Part shown: positions 44,284 through 52,321 of the stretch, piece after piece
Numbering within the stretch: position 1 is the stretch's first letter
Layout of the letters: each line of letters opens with the position of its first letter
NCBI RefSeq assembly: GCF_034039665.1
Contig: NZ_CP120131.1
Span: forward strand, 124,001 to 188,000
Direction: 5' to 3'
DNA from: Mammaliicoccus sp. Dog046
Lineage (GTDB): Bacteria; Bacillota; Bacilli; Staphylococcales; Staphylococcaceae
DNA length: 64,000 nt
The notes under the pieces: generated by a model
The model's input: the letters and a program-made list of their open reading frames with translations, nothing else
Told to the model about the DNA's origin: nothing
The model's database searches: none
Translations under genes and position numbers: made by a program

Positions 44284-45147
44284 TCAATCAAAATTCCTTT
44301 CTTTCATAAAGTTATAAAATGCTTTGACGACGTTGTTGTTTAAGTATTGTTTTTTCAAAATTAAATCTGTATAACGTACGAGGTAATTGTCATTTCGGTC
44401 TAGGCAAGGTATTTTAAACAATTGGTCGTGATCGTTTAAGAGTATGCCTGGTAGGATAGAGAATCCGAGTCCGTTTTTAACGAATTCTTTACTTGTTTCC
44501 ATGTTGTCTACATTGATTGTAACTAAGGATGGTTTAATAAAGTTTCCTATCCACCAGTCGTCGATTAATTTATTAAGTGATGTATCGGTATTGTAATAGA
44601 TTCTTGGCAAGTGTGGTAAATCGTCCAATGAGATTGGCGTCTTAGATACGACATAAATCTTTTCTTCCATGAGTCTTATTTTCTCTGATGAAAAGCTATA
44701 ATCTCCTCTCAATATGCCTAATTGTGAGTAATCGTTATGTACGGATTTGAAGACTTCTTCACTCCACCCTGTATTCACATCAAATTCTACTAACGGATAT
44801 TTCTTGCTGAATTCTGCTAAAATTTTAGGTAGGCGATATCTTGAAAATATACTCGATGCGCTCAGTCTTAATATGCCTTTAACGTCATCATCTTGATTGA
44901 TGAGTTCTTCTTTTAACGCTTGATCTTGCTTAAGCATTGAAATGGCATAGTCTACAAGCAATTCTCCAGATGAAGTAAAGATCACACCTTTTTTATTTCT
45001 GTGGATGATTTTCACGTCAAATTCTCGTTCTAATTTATTAATTCTATACGTCACTGCAGGTTGTGATGTTCTCAAAACGTGACTTGTTTTAGTAATATTT
45101 TTATATTTAAATAACGCTCTTAAAATTTCCCAATCCATACTGTCCAT
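44284..45147 (-). CDS. LysR-type regulator of the PrpF-Tct operon
   Basis: The 287-aa LysR-type regulator has an N-terminal winged helix (residues 1-60: WEILRALFKYKNITKTSHVLRTSQPAVTYRINKLEREFDVKII) and an effector domain beginning around residue 90. It is divergent from the isomerase-transporter operon at 45291, so it probably activates that operon in response to the transported acid. ATG 45147 follows AGGGG. Confidence 0.9.
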   Translation of the reverse strand: MDSMDWEILRALFKYKNITKTSHVLRTSQPAVTYRINKLEREFDVKIIHRNKKGVIFTSSGELLVDYAISMLKQDQALKEELINQDDDVKGILRLSASSIFSRYRLPKILAEFSKKYPLVEFDVNTGWSEEVFKSVHNDYSQLGILRGDYSFSSEKIRLMEEKIYVVSKTPISLDDLPHLPRIYYNTDTSLNKLIDDWWIGNFIKPSLVTINVDNMETSKEFVKNGLGFSILPGILLNDHDQLFKIPCLDRNDNYLVRYTDLILKKQYLNNNVVKAFYNFMKERNFD

Positions 45148-45185
45148 AAGCTTCGCCCCTAATATGTATTTTAATTATAAAAATC

Positions 45186-45205
45186 TTTTATGATTGTGCA
45201 TAAAA
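45186..45205. promoter_or_regulatory. Candidate LysR binding site
   Basis: The inverted repeat TTTTATG (45186-45192) and CATAAAA (45199-45205) with a 6-base spacer lies in the divergent gap between the LysR gene and prpF, upstream of TATA-like sequence around 45235. Location and symmetry fit a LysR regulator box. Confidence 0.5.
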
Positions 45206-45290
45206 AAGTAATATTTTATTTATCATGATGACACTTATATACTATAAACAAGTTAACTGAATATTTCAACAAATGGCAGGAGGACGTTAT

Positions 45291-46454
45291 ATGAGTATCA
45301 ATCATACAAAGATACCGTGTGTTTTGATGAGAGGGGGCACGAGCAGGGGTTTAATTTTTAAAGATACAGATTTGCCTCTGAATTTTGAAAGTAGAGAGCA
45401 ATTAATTTTAAAGATTTACGGCAGTTCTCCAAGTGGCCAAATTGATGGCATTGGTGGCGGAACGTCAGTAACAAGTAAAGTCGCTGTCGTTGGTATAACG
45501 GATCAACAAGATTGCGATATCTATTATGACTTTGGTCAAGTTGGCATTAAGGATAGAACGATAGACCGAAATGTGACATGTGGCAACATGGCATCCGCTG
45601 TCGGACTATATGCTGTTGAAGAAGGCCTCGTGGAAAAGCAAGAAGGAGAAACTAAAGTAAGAATACTTAATACGAATACAGATAAAGTGATGGAAGTATC
45701 TATTCCAGTTAAACAAGGAGAAATAGAGAATACTGGAGACTTCGCAATTTCAGGTGTGGATGGTACAGGTGCTAAAATTAATGTAAGCTTTATGGATGCA
45801 TCCGGTGCATTTACAGGAAAGCTATTCCCAACTGGAAATTTGGTAGACGAAATTATCGTCGATCAAAAAACTTATGAAGTGAGTATATTGGACACTGGCA
45901 ATATTGTAGCCTTCGTTAAAGCATATGATTTCGGATTGAATGGACATGCTTTATCTGGTGAAATTAATTTACCACATCAATTAGATGCGATTGAACAGTT
46001 ACGCGTCCAAGTGGGTATCAAGTTAGGTATCTTTAAAGAAAATCAAACAGTGAACCCAGCATCCGATGCTTTACCGAAGATTACATTAGTAAATGAACCG
46101 GTGGATTATATTACAGAAATAGGAACCTTGAATAATGCTGAAGATATAGATATTATTGGGAGGTATATATCTATGGGTAAACTTCATCCGTCCTTTGCGG
46201 TAAGTGGCGCAATTTGTCTAGCAACAGCATGCCAAATACCTGGAACGGTACCTTATACACTATGTAAAAATCATACAGACCATACAATTAATATTGGACA
46301 TCCAAATGGCAGCATTGAGGCTGATATTTTTTTACAACATAATGAAAGCGGTTACTATTTGGAAGAAGGAAGTATTGGACGAACAGCAAGAAGAATTATG
46401 GAAGGTCATGCAGTTGTACCAAACACATTAACTTGGGAAGGCGTGAAACTATGA
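45291..46454 (+). CDS. PrpF-family cis-trans isomerase (methylaconitate/methylitaconate type)
   Basis: The 387-aa protein of the PrpF family has a diaminopimelate-epimerase-like fold and carries out cofactor-free isomerisation of unsaturated carboxylic acids. Visible marks are PCVLMRGGTSRGLIF at the N-terminus, DGIGGGTSVTSKVAVVG, CGNMASAVGLYAVEEG and HPSFAVSGAICLATAC. ATG 45291 follows GGAGG (45278-45282). It is coupled by ATGA overlap to a tricarboxylate-binding lipoprotein and so probably processes the acid that is imported. The exact substrate (aconitate, citraconate, methylitaconate) is unknown. Confidence 0.88.
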   Translation: MSINHTKIPCVLMRGGTSRGLIFKDTDLPLNFESREQLILKIYGSSPSGQIDGIGGGTSVTSKVAVVGITDQQDCDIYYDFGQVGIKDRTIDRNVTCGNMASAVGLYAVEEGLVEKQEGETKVRILNTNTDKVMEVSIPVKQGEIENTGDFAISGVDGTGAKINVSFMDASGAFTGKLFPTGNLVDEIIVDQKTYEVSILDTGNIVAFVKAYDFGLNGHALSGEINLPHQLDAIEQLRVQVGIKLGIFKENQTVNPASDALPKITLVNEPVDYITEIGTLNNAEDIDIIGRYISMGKLHPSFAVSGAICLATACQIPGTVPYTLCKNHTDHTINIGHPNGSIEADIFLQHNESGYYLEEGSIGRTARRIMEGHAVVPNTLTWEGVKL

Positions 46455-47458
46455 AGAAAAATAAACTGTTGTCCGTATTATTATTAGCGATATTGATAAC
46501 TGGTTGCAGTGCACAGGCAGATACAGATGAGGACAAAGCAAAGGAAAAGCAAGCCATCAAAAACTTCCCAAATAAAACAATCGAAGTCGTTATTCCATTT
46601 GGTGAAGGTAGTGCGAGTGATACCTTTGTAAGACAGTATTCTAAAATATTATCCGAACATTCTAATGCGAACTTTCAACCAGTGAATAAAGATGGAAGCG
46701 GCGGGTTGTTGGGGATGTTGTATTCCTATCAACAAAATAATGATGGCTATAATATTTTAGAAGTCACACCATCTCAAGTGATATCCGATACTTTAGATAA
46801 AAGTGAAGACATTAAATTATTAGATGAATTTGAACCACTTGCGCAAATACAAAATGATATTTATGTAATATCCGTTGCACAAGACAGCCCGATTAAGAGC
46901 TATGAAGACTTAGTTGAGAAATCTAAGAAAGGTAAAGTGACTGTTGGTGGAGTGAGTTCAACAGGGTTGGACGACTTTGCGACAAGTCAATTTAGTAACG
47001 AAGCTAAGATCAATACTGAATTTATACCTTATTCATCAGGATCAGAAGTGAAAGCAGCAGCGTTAGGCGGAGAGGTCGACGTATATTTAGATAAAGTCGT
47101 CAACGTTGTCGATTACGCACAGTCTAAGAAAGTGAGACCAATCATAGTATTCAACGATAAGCGTATTGATAAGATTAAAGCATTTGAAAATGTACCATCT
47201 ACTAAGGAAAAAGGGCTCGATGTGGATATTGGTTCATGGAGAGGTTTTGTAGTGAAGAAAGGAACACCAAAAGCGGTAAAAGATAAATTAGCAAAACAAT
47301 TAAAAGACGCATATGAGACAGACGAATATAAGAAATATGAAGCAATGAATCTCGTAGATTCAGAATCGAGCTATCTTGATGCAGACGAATTCGACAAGAA
47401 AATGAAATCAGAATATAAAAAGTTCAATCAAATAGCGAAAGAATTAGAAATTAAATAG
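46451..47458 (+). CDS. tctC: TctC-type solute-binding lipoprotein
   Basis: The 335-aa substrate-binding protein of a tripartite tricarboxylate transporter is a lipoprotein (lipobox LITGC, Cys 19). After a charged linker it has PNKTIEVVIPFGEGSASDTFVRQYSK, then DGSGGLLGMLYSYQ and the usual TctC core (VGGVSSTGLDDFATSQF, WRGFVVKKGTP). It captures a di- or tricarboxylate at the membrane surface and hands it to TctAB. It overlaps the prpF stop. Confidence 0.9.
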   Translation: MKKNKLLSVLLLAILITGCSAQADTDEDKAKEKQAIKNFPNKTIEVVIPFGEGSASDTFVRQYSKILSEHSNANFQPVNKDGSGGLLGMLYSYQQNNDGYNILEVTPSQVISDTLDKSEDIKLLDEFEPLAQIQNDIYVISVAQDSPIKSYEDLVEKSKKGKVTVGGVSSTGLDDFATSQFSNEAKINTEFIPYSSGSEVKAAALGGEVDVYLDKVVNVVDYAQSKKVRPIIVFNDKRIDKIKAFENVPSTKEKGLDVDIGSWRGFVVKKGTPKAVKDKLAKQLKDAYETDEYKKYEAMNLVDSESSYLDADEFDKKMKSEYKKFNQIAKELEIK

Positions 47459-47477
47459 AAACAAGGGGGTACCTTTT

Positions 47478-47972
47478 ATGGGTGGTATTATATTTAGTTT
47501 TATATTATTTGCGATAAGTTCATATTTCTTTGTTCAGTCAGTGACAATGGAAGATTTAAGAGACGTCGATCCGATTGGGGCATCTGGTATACCAAATATT
47601 GTGCTGTTCTGCCTAGTCGTTTTGACACTATATACGTTAGTCAGTGAAATCATTAAATACAAAAAAGTAAAACGTCCTGAACAAAACGACGTACAGAAAA
47701 AAACGTTGAGTAAACCGTTTATTATCAATTTGAGTATTGTCGTTTCGATTGGCGTATTTATTTTATTGTTAAATAAGACAGGTTTCTTTATAGGATGTTT
47801 AGTGCTAACACCGATATTACTGATTTGTTTAGGTGCTAAAAATAAAATTCAAATTGTCCTCGTTTCAGTTGGGGTGCCAATATTCTTCTCATTCTTATTC
47901 GGAAATATATTGAGTATTCCTATACCTAAAGGGGTAGGTATCTTCTCTGAAATTAGCAGCATTCTATATTAA
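47478..47972 (+). CDS. tctB: TctB-type small transporter subunit
   Basis: The 164-aa membrane protein has four predicted helices, as expected for the small subunit of tripartite tricarboxylate transporters. A DVDPIGASGIPNIVL segment follows the first helix and a basic loop lies in the middle. It sits between tctC and tctA in the usual C-B-A order, with AAGGGGG before its ATG. Confidence 0.88.
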   Translation: MGGIIFSFILFAISSYFFVQSVTMEDLRDVDPIGASGIPNIVLFCLVVLTLYTLVSEIIKYKKVKRPEQNDVQKKTLSKPFIINLSIVVSIGVFILLLNKTGFFIGCLVLTPILLICLGAKNKIQIVLVSVGVPIFFSFLFGNILSIPIPKGVGIFSEISSILY

Positions 47973-47988
47973 GAAGGGGGATGGGCAT

Positions 47989-49473
47989 ATGGATATCAAT
48001 TTATTGAAAGATTCATTTTTAGCAGTACTTGAACCAATGAATTTAATGCTTATTATAATAGGACTTGTAATCGGTATTTTTCTTGGGGCATTACCAGGTA
48101 TAGGATCGTCTATGGCGATAGTATTAGCATTACCGTTTACGTATTTTTTAGATGTGTTACCAGCAATTGCGTTATTAGCTACGATTTATGTTGGGTCGTC
48201 TTACGGAGGGTCTATTACAGCCATATTATTTAATACACCCGGAACACCAGAAGCGGTCGCGACTACGTTTGATGGTTATCCAATGGCGCAAGACGGAAAA
48301 GCAAAGAAAGCATTAGGGTTAGCCATAAGTAGTTCAGCATTTGGTGGCGTGTTCGCAGTTATTCTGATGTTCTTCTTATCTTCTGCACTTTCCGAAGTCG
48401 CATTTAAGATACACTCGTCGGAGTATTTTGCATTAGCGATATTGGGCATGACCGTCATATCATCATTAGGTAACAATAACATGGTTAAAGCGATTATCTC
48501 AGGATTGATCGGTATCTTCATATCTACAATAGGGATTGATCCATTAACATCAACGGATAGATTTACTTTTAACACAATAGAGTTGATGAACGGTGTCAAT
48601 TATATACCAATTATGATTGGGGCATTTGCGTTAGGGGAAGTCTTCTCTCAAATCACGAATAAAGATTCGAACAATTTAAATATGACTTCAGATGTATCAA
48701 AAGGTCTATTCAAATTTAAAGACTTCTTTGTCTATAAATGGGTCGCAATCAAATCAGCAGTTATTGGTAGTTTGCTTGGTATATTACCAGGAACAGGTGG
48801 ATCGGTCGCAGCGTTTGTCAGTTATGGCGTCGCGATGAAAACAGATAAGAACCCTGAAGAATTTGGTAAAGGTAAGGCTGCAGGCGTTGTTGCACCAGAG
48901 ACAGCGAATAATGCTGCGGCAGGTGTTTCCATGATTCCAACAATGATTCTTGGGATACCAGGAAGTCCAACAACTGCAGTTATTCTAGCAGCATTAGTAT
49001 TACAAGGTGTACAACCAGGACCACAATTGATAGCAGATCAACCGATCTTATTGTATTCTATTTTCCTTGCAATGTTATTTGCGAGTGTGATGACATTAGT
49101 AGCTGGTAGAGCAGGCGTTCAAGTATTTACATATTTACTTAAAGCGCCGTATGCAATCATCGCAAGTTTAATTATTATTCTTTCACTATTAGGTGCATAT
49201 GCGACAAACAATGATTTATTGAATGTTTGGATTATGTTGTTGTTCGGTGTCGTTGGATATTTAATGAAAATATATAACTATTCTATCCCTTCATTAATAT
49301 TAGGGATTGTATTAGGACCATTGATGGAGAAATCATTAAGAAGACATTTATTAATTAATGATGGAAGCTATTTATCATTATTCCAATCACCGGTAACAGT
49401 CATCTTATTGGCAATTAGCGTTGCAATCGTAGTACTACCAATGATTACGAGCAAGAAGAAATTAGCCAAATAA
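47989..49473 (+). CDS. tctA: TctA-type large transporter subunit
   Basis: The 494-aa large membrane subunit has about 11-12 helices with the signature glycine-rich repeats GALPGIGSSMAIVLALPFTY (about residues 34-53) and GILPGTGGSVAAFVSYG (about 264-280), typical of the TctA family. Energy comes from an ion gradient. With TctB, TctC and the PrpF-like isomerase it forms an uptake and conversion route for an organic acid. Confidence 0.93.
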   Translation: MDINLLKDSFLAVLEPMNLMLIIIGLVIGIFLGALPGIGSSMAIVLALPFTYFLDVLPAIALLATIYVGSSYGGSITAILFNTPGTPEAVATTFDGYPMAQDGKAKKALGLAISSSAFGGVFAVILMFFLSSALSEVAFKIHSSEYFALAILGMTVISSLGNNNMVKAIISGLIGIFISTIGIDPLTSTDRFTFNTIELMNGVNYIPIMIGAFALGEVFSQITNKDSNNLNMTSDVSKGLFKFKDFFVYKWVAIKSAVIGSLLGILPGTGGSVAAFVSYGVAMKTDKNPEEFGKGKAAGVVAPETANNAAAGVSMIPTMILGIPGSPTTAVILAALVLQGVQPGPQLIADQPILLYSIFLAMLFASVMTLVAGRAGVQVFTYLLKAPYAIIASLIIILSLLGAYATNNDLLNVWIMLLFGVVGYLMKIYNYSIPSLILGIVLGPLMEKSLRRHLLINDGSYLSLFQSPVTVILLAISVAIVVLPMITSKKKLAK

Positions 49474-49496
49474 TTGAATGATAGAAACGAAGCGTG

Positions 49497-49526
49497 AGCT
49501 GGGACAACATGTCTCAGCTTTTTTTA
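49497..49526 (+). terminator. Terminator of the prpF-tctCBA operon
   Basis: AGCTGGGACA (49497-49506) pairs with TGTCTCAGCT (49510-49519), followed by seven Ts. The following gap (49527-49701) holds one degenerate copy (near 49558) of the 40-bp repeat seen at 54287 and no gene. Confidence 0.88.
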
Positions 49527-49701
49527 TGGGATGAGTTTATTAGTAGAGATTGAGAATGTAAGTAGCAAAAGTATGGAGAAAACATCAGCAAAAACGTCCA
49601 ACACTTCCCCCGTTACCATATATCTGAAATTTCAGATCCGTGTTTGTTTTGGAAGTTTAACTAAAGTATAATTATATTTAAAATAGACTAGGGGGATACA
49701 T

Positions 49702-50208
49702 ATGGAAAGTCAATCGAATCAAGTATTACAATGCTACAAGAATTTTTGGACGCGTTATATAGATATTAATGGTAGGTCTACGCGTGCTGAATACTGGCAT
49801 CCGTTATGGATAAATATGATTATTACTGCATTGCTGGGTACTTTTTCAGCGGGAATATTGAGTAGTTTATTTGGAATTGTTATATTCATTCCGGCTTTCA
49901 CTGTGATGGTAAGACGTTTGCATGACACAAGTCGCACGATGTTACTGGCTGTTATTGCTGAATTTAGTGCTATAATTACTAGTATAGTAGCAGCAGTATT
50001 CATTTTTGCTGTATTAGCTATTGCGATCAGTACCGAAAGTGGAGGCTTTCTTGGATTCGGATTAGTTGCAGGTGTGATCGGTGCGGCTGTTGTAGGAATC
50101 ATTTGGTTATATACATTATTTGTATTAGCATCCCCTGGTAAAAAAGGTCCAAATAGATACGGCTACGATGGCAGTTGTAATATTAAACCTGAAGTTGAAG
50201 TTCAATAA
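49702..50208 (+). CDS. DUF805 membrane protein
   Basis: The 168-aa protein has about four helices with the DUF805 marks: CYKNFWTRYIDINGRSTRAEYW at the N-terminus, VRRLHDTSRTMLL after helix 2, and PGKKGPNRYGYD near the end. It is a widespread inner-membrane family of unknown function. ATG 49702 follows AGGGGG. The next gene is 27 bases downstream. Confidence 0.9.
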   Translation: MESQSNQVLQCYKNFWTRYIDINGRSTRAEYWHPLWINMIITALLGTFSAGILSSLFGIVIFIPAFTVMVRRLHDTSRTMLLAVIAEFSAIITSIVAAVFIFAVLAIAISTESGGFLGFGLVAGVIGAAVVGIIWLYTLFVLASPGKKGPNRYGYDGSCNIKPEVEVQ

Positions 50209-50235
50209 TATTAAAACTCATTGAGGAGGATAGCT

Positions 50236-50808
50236 ATGAGAAAACTCGTAGTGTTTTTGCATACATCATTAGATGGTTACGTTGAAGGTCCAAATGGTGC
50301 AATGGATATGGGATGGATTGCTTATGATAAAGATTTAGAAGGATTCGCAAATGAAGTGTTACGAACAGCAGATACCATTGTTTGGGGACGTCATACGTAT
50401 GAAATGATGCACGAATATTGGCCGACAGTACCCTCTGATCCAAACGCAACGGAACATGAATTGAATCATGCGGAATGGATTGAAAATGTTGAAAAAGTAG
50501 TATTCTCCAAAACGATAGATCATGTAGAATGGAAAAATGCGACATTGGTAAATGATAATGTTGAAGCGGTCATTTCAGAATTGAAACAACGAGATGGTGG
50601 CGATATTGTCGTACTAGGTAGTCCTAGATTTGCCCATCATCTTATGTCGTTAAATTTAGTAGATACATTTAAAATGACAGTTTCACCAACTATCATTGGT
50701 GGTGGATTACCGTTATTTAAAAATATTAACGAACAATTAGACCTTAAGCTCACGAGTCATCAAGCATTTGATTCAGGTGCATTAGGTTTAGTATATGATA
50801 GAAAGTAA
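50236..50808 (+). CDS. RibD C-terminal-like (dihydrofolate reductase fold) protein
   Basis: The 190-aa single-domain protein has the RibD_C/DHFR-like fold: KLVVFLHTSLDGYVEGPNGAMDM at the N-terminus, DTIVWGRHTYEMM (NADPH-binding region), GGDIVVLGSPRFAHHL and TMSVSPTIIGGGLPLF-type end (TVSPTIIGGGLPLFK). It is probably an NADPH-dependent reductase of unknown substrate. ATG 50236 follows GAGGAGG. Confidence 0.87.
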   Translation: MRKLVVFLHTSLDGYVEGPNGAMDMGWIAYDKDLEGFANEVLRTADTIVWGRHTYEMMHEYWPTVPSDPNATEHELNHAEWIENVEKVVFSKTIDHVEWKNATLVNDNVEAVISELKQRDGGDIVVLGSPRFAHHLMSLNLVDTFKMTVSPTIIGGGLPLFKNINEQLDLKLTSHQAFDSGALGLVYDRK

Positions 50809-50818
50809 TTAAATAAAG

Positions 50819-50855
50819 TGCCGGCAAAGTTACATACTTTGTCGGCATATTTTTA
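50819..50855 (+). terminator. Terminator after the RibD-like gene
   Basis: TGCCGGCAAAGT (50819-50830) pairs with ACTTTGTCGGCA (50836-50847), followed by a T run. Confidence 0.88.
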
Positions 50856-50894
50856 TGTGCATGCGCTTGTTTCTAGCAATCACATAAATAACAT

Positions 50895-50970
50895 TTTAAC
50901 GAGAAAGTTTTGAGAAACAATCCCGTTAAAAAATCTAACGAGATAGTTATAGAAAACAATCTCGTTAGCA
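50895..50970. repeat. Two-unit palindromic repeat (39-bp spacing)
   Basis: TAACGAGA...TCCCGTTA (from 50897) and TAACGAGA...TCTCGTTA (from 50936) form two hairpins with about 16-base loops at a 39-bp step. The surrounding gap 50856-51241 holds no gene that I can support, though 51050-51235 is AT-rich leader for the acyltransferase gene. Confidence 0.75.
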
Positions 50971-51241
50971 CAACATTTTGCTAATAATGTAATGTCTCAG
51001 TCTCTTTTAGTATCTTGGCAGTAAATTTCTGTCCCGATCCCGTCGCTTTTTTAAACAACTTTCCTTCTTATCTCAACTTCTCTTTCAATTTGAACGCACA
51101 ATTAAGTTGTGCGTCATCTTTATTTATACTAGTTTGTATAGAAATTTATCGTTATAATTATTTGTATAACAGTTACATTTGCGTTTTAATATGTAGAGTT
51201 ATTAAATATTTTTCTGTAGTGAAATGAAAGAGGAGTAAATT

Positions 51242-52309
51242 ATGAAAGTTTATACATCAGTCATATTTTGGATGAGAGCAATCGCGTGTTTGAGTATTGT
51301 TATGATTCACACAATTACGACGACATTTTATAAATTTGATATGCCGAACGAAGGGTACTTATTAAGAAGTGTTCAATTATTATTACTTTACGCGACACCG
51401 GTATTTGTATTTATCTCGGAATTCTTATTAGCGAAGCAATACAAGACGAAAGTTAAAGAAGGATTTATTAAACAAAAATTAATGATTTTAGGAATTCCTT
51501 ATATCATTATTAATTTAGGATTAGCTTATGTGTATGGCTATCCAAAAAATATGAGCGACTATTTAGACAGTGTTTCATTTATGATGTTCCATGGTGGGAC
51601 TTTAACATACTTTATTATTATTATTTTCCAATTTTACGCGTTACATATGTTGTTCGCGAAATATTTAGTGAAATTAAACCCAATCAAGATGATTGTCTAT
51701 TCACTTATTATTACAACGTTATACTGGGCGATGCGTACATTTATAGATGCACCAGACGCTGAGTATTTAAACTGGATGTGGGATAGAGAAGGTTGGATGG
51801 TGTTCATCGGATGGCTCAGCTATTTCTTATTAGGGTTCTATATGGGGCTTTATTACGAAACATTAATGGCGAATATCAAGAGATATAGTCTGCACATTAT
51901 TATAGGTACAATTGTGGTAACAGCGATTACACTTTATAACTATTTATCAGGATGGATTACGTTAGTTGATTCTAAACGTATCGACACACCGATCTTTGTG
52001 ACGATGGTGATACTGATGTTCTTCTTAGTATCTGCATATACAAAATATGTGCCGAAGTTCTTTATAGTTATCAGTAATTATTCATTCTCTATTTATTTGA
52101 TACATTATTTCATGATTCATAGATTAGGACAATTACATGATAATCCGATATTCAATATTATATTTACGTTTACTTTGACAATCACATTCTCAATTTGTAT
52201 CGCTTATTTGTTAAATTTGTTTAAATTTGGTAAATTTATAGTTGGAGGTATTGGGAAAGTTAAATATGAATCATTTTACAACAGCTATAAAAATAACCAA
52301 GTAGATTAA
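51242..52309 (+). CDS. Membrane acyltransferase (acyltransferase-3 family)
   Basis: The 355-aa integral membrane protein has about ten helices and starts VIFWMRAIACLSIVMIHTITTT, the RxxA...H motif of acyltransferase-3 enzymes that O-acylate cell-surface sugars (relatives include IcaC and OatA membrane domains). No extracytoplasmic SGNH domain is attached. ATG 51242 follows GAGGAG. It is paired with a glycosyltransferase 12 bases downstream, so it probably acylates or exports a wall glycan made or decorated by that enzyme. Confidence 0.85.
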   Translation: MKVYTSVIFWMRAIACLSIVMIHTITTTFYKFDMPNEGYLLRSVQLLLLYATPVFVFISEFLLAKQYKTKVKEGFIKQKLMILGIPYIIINLGLAYVYGYPKNMSDYLDSVSFMMFHGGTLTYFIIIIFQFYALHMLFAKYLVKLNPIKMIVYSLIITTLYWAMRTFIDAPDAEYLNWMWDREGWMVFIGWLSYFLLGFYMGLYYETLMANIKRYSLHIIIGTIVVTAITLYNYLSGWITLVDSKRIDTPIFVTMVILMFFLVSAYTKYVPKFFIVISNYSFSIYLIHYFMIHRLGQLHDNPIFNIIFTFTLTITFSICIAYLLNLFKFGKFIVGGIGKVKYESFYNSYKNNQVD

Positions 52310-52321
52310 GGGGAGAAACAG

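Noticed and set aside
49755-50102. Minus-strand 115-codon frame opposite the DUF805 gene
   Set aside because: Shadow frame; the plus-strand gene has the ribosome site and family motifs.
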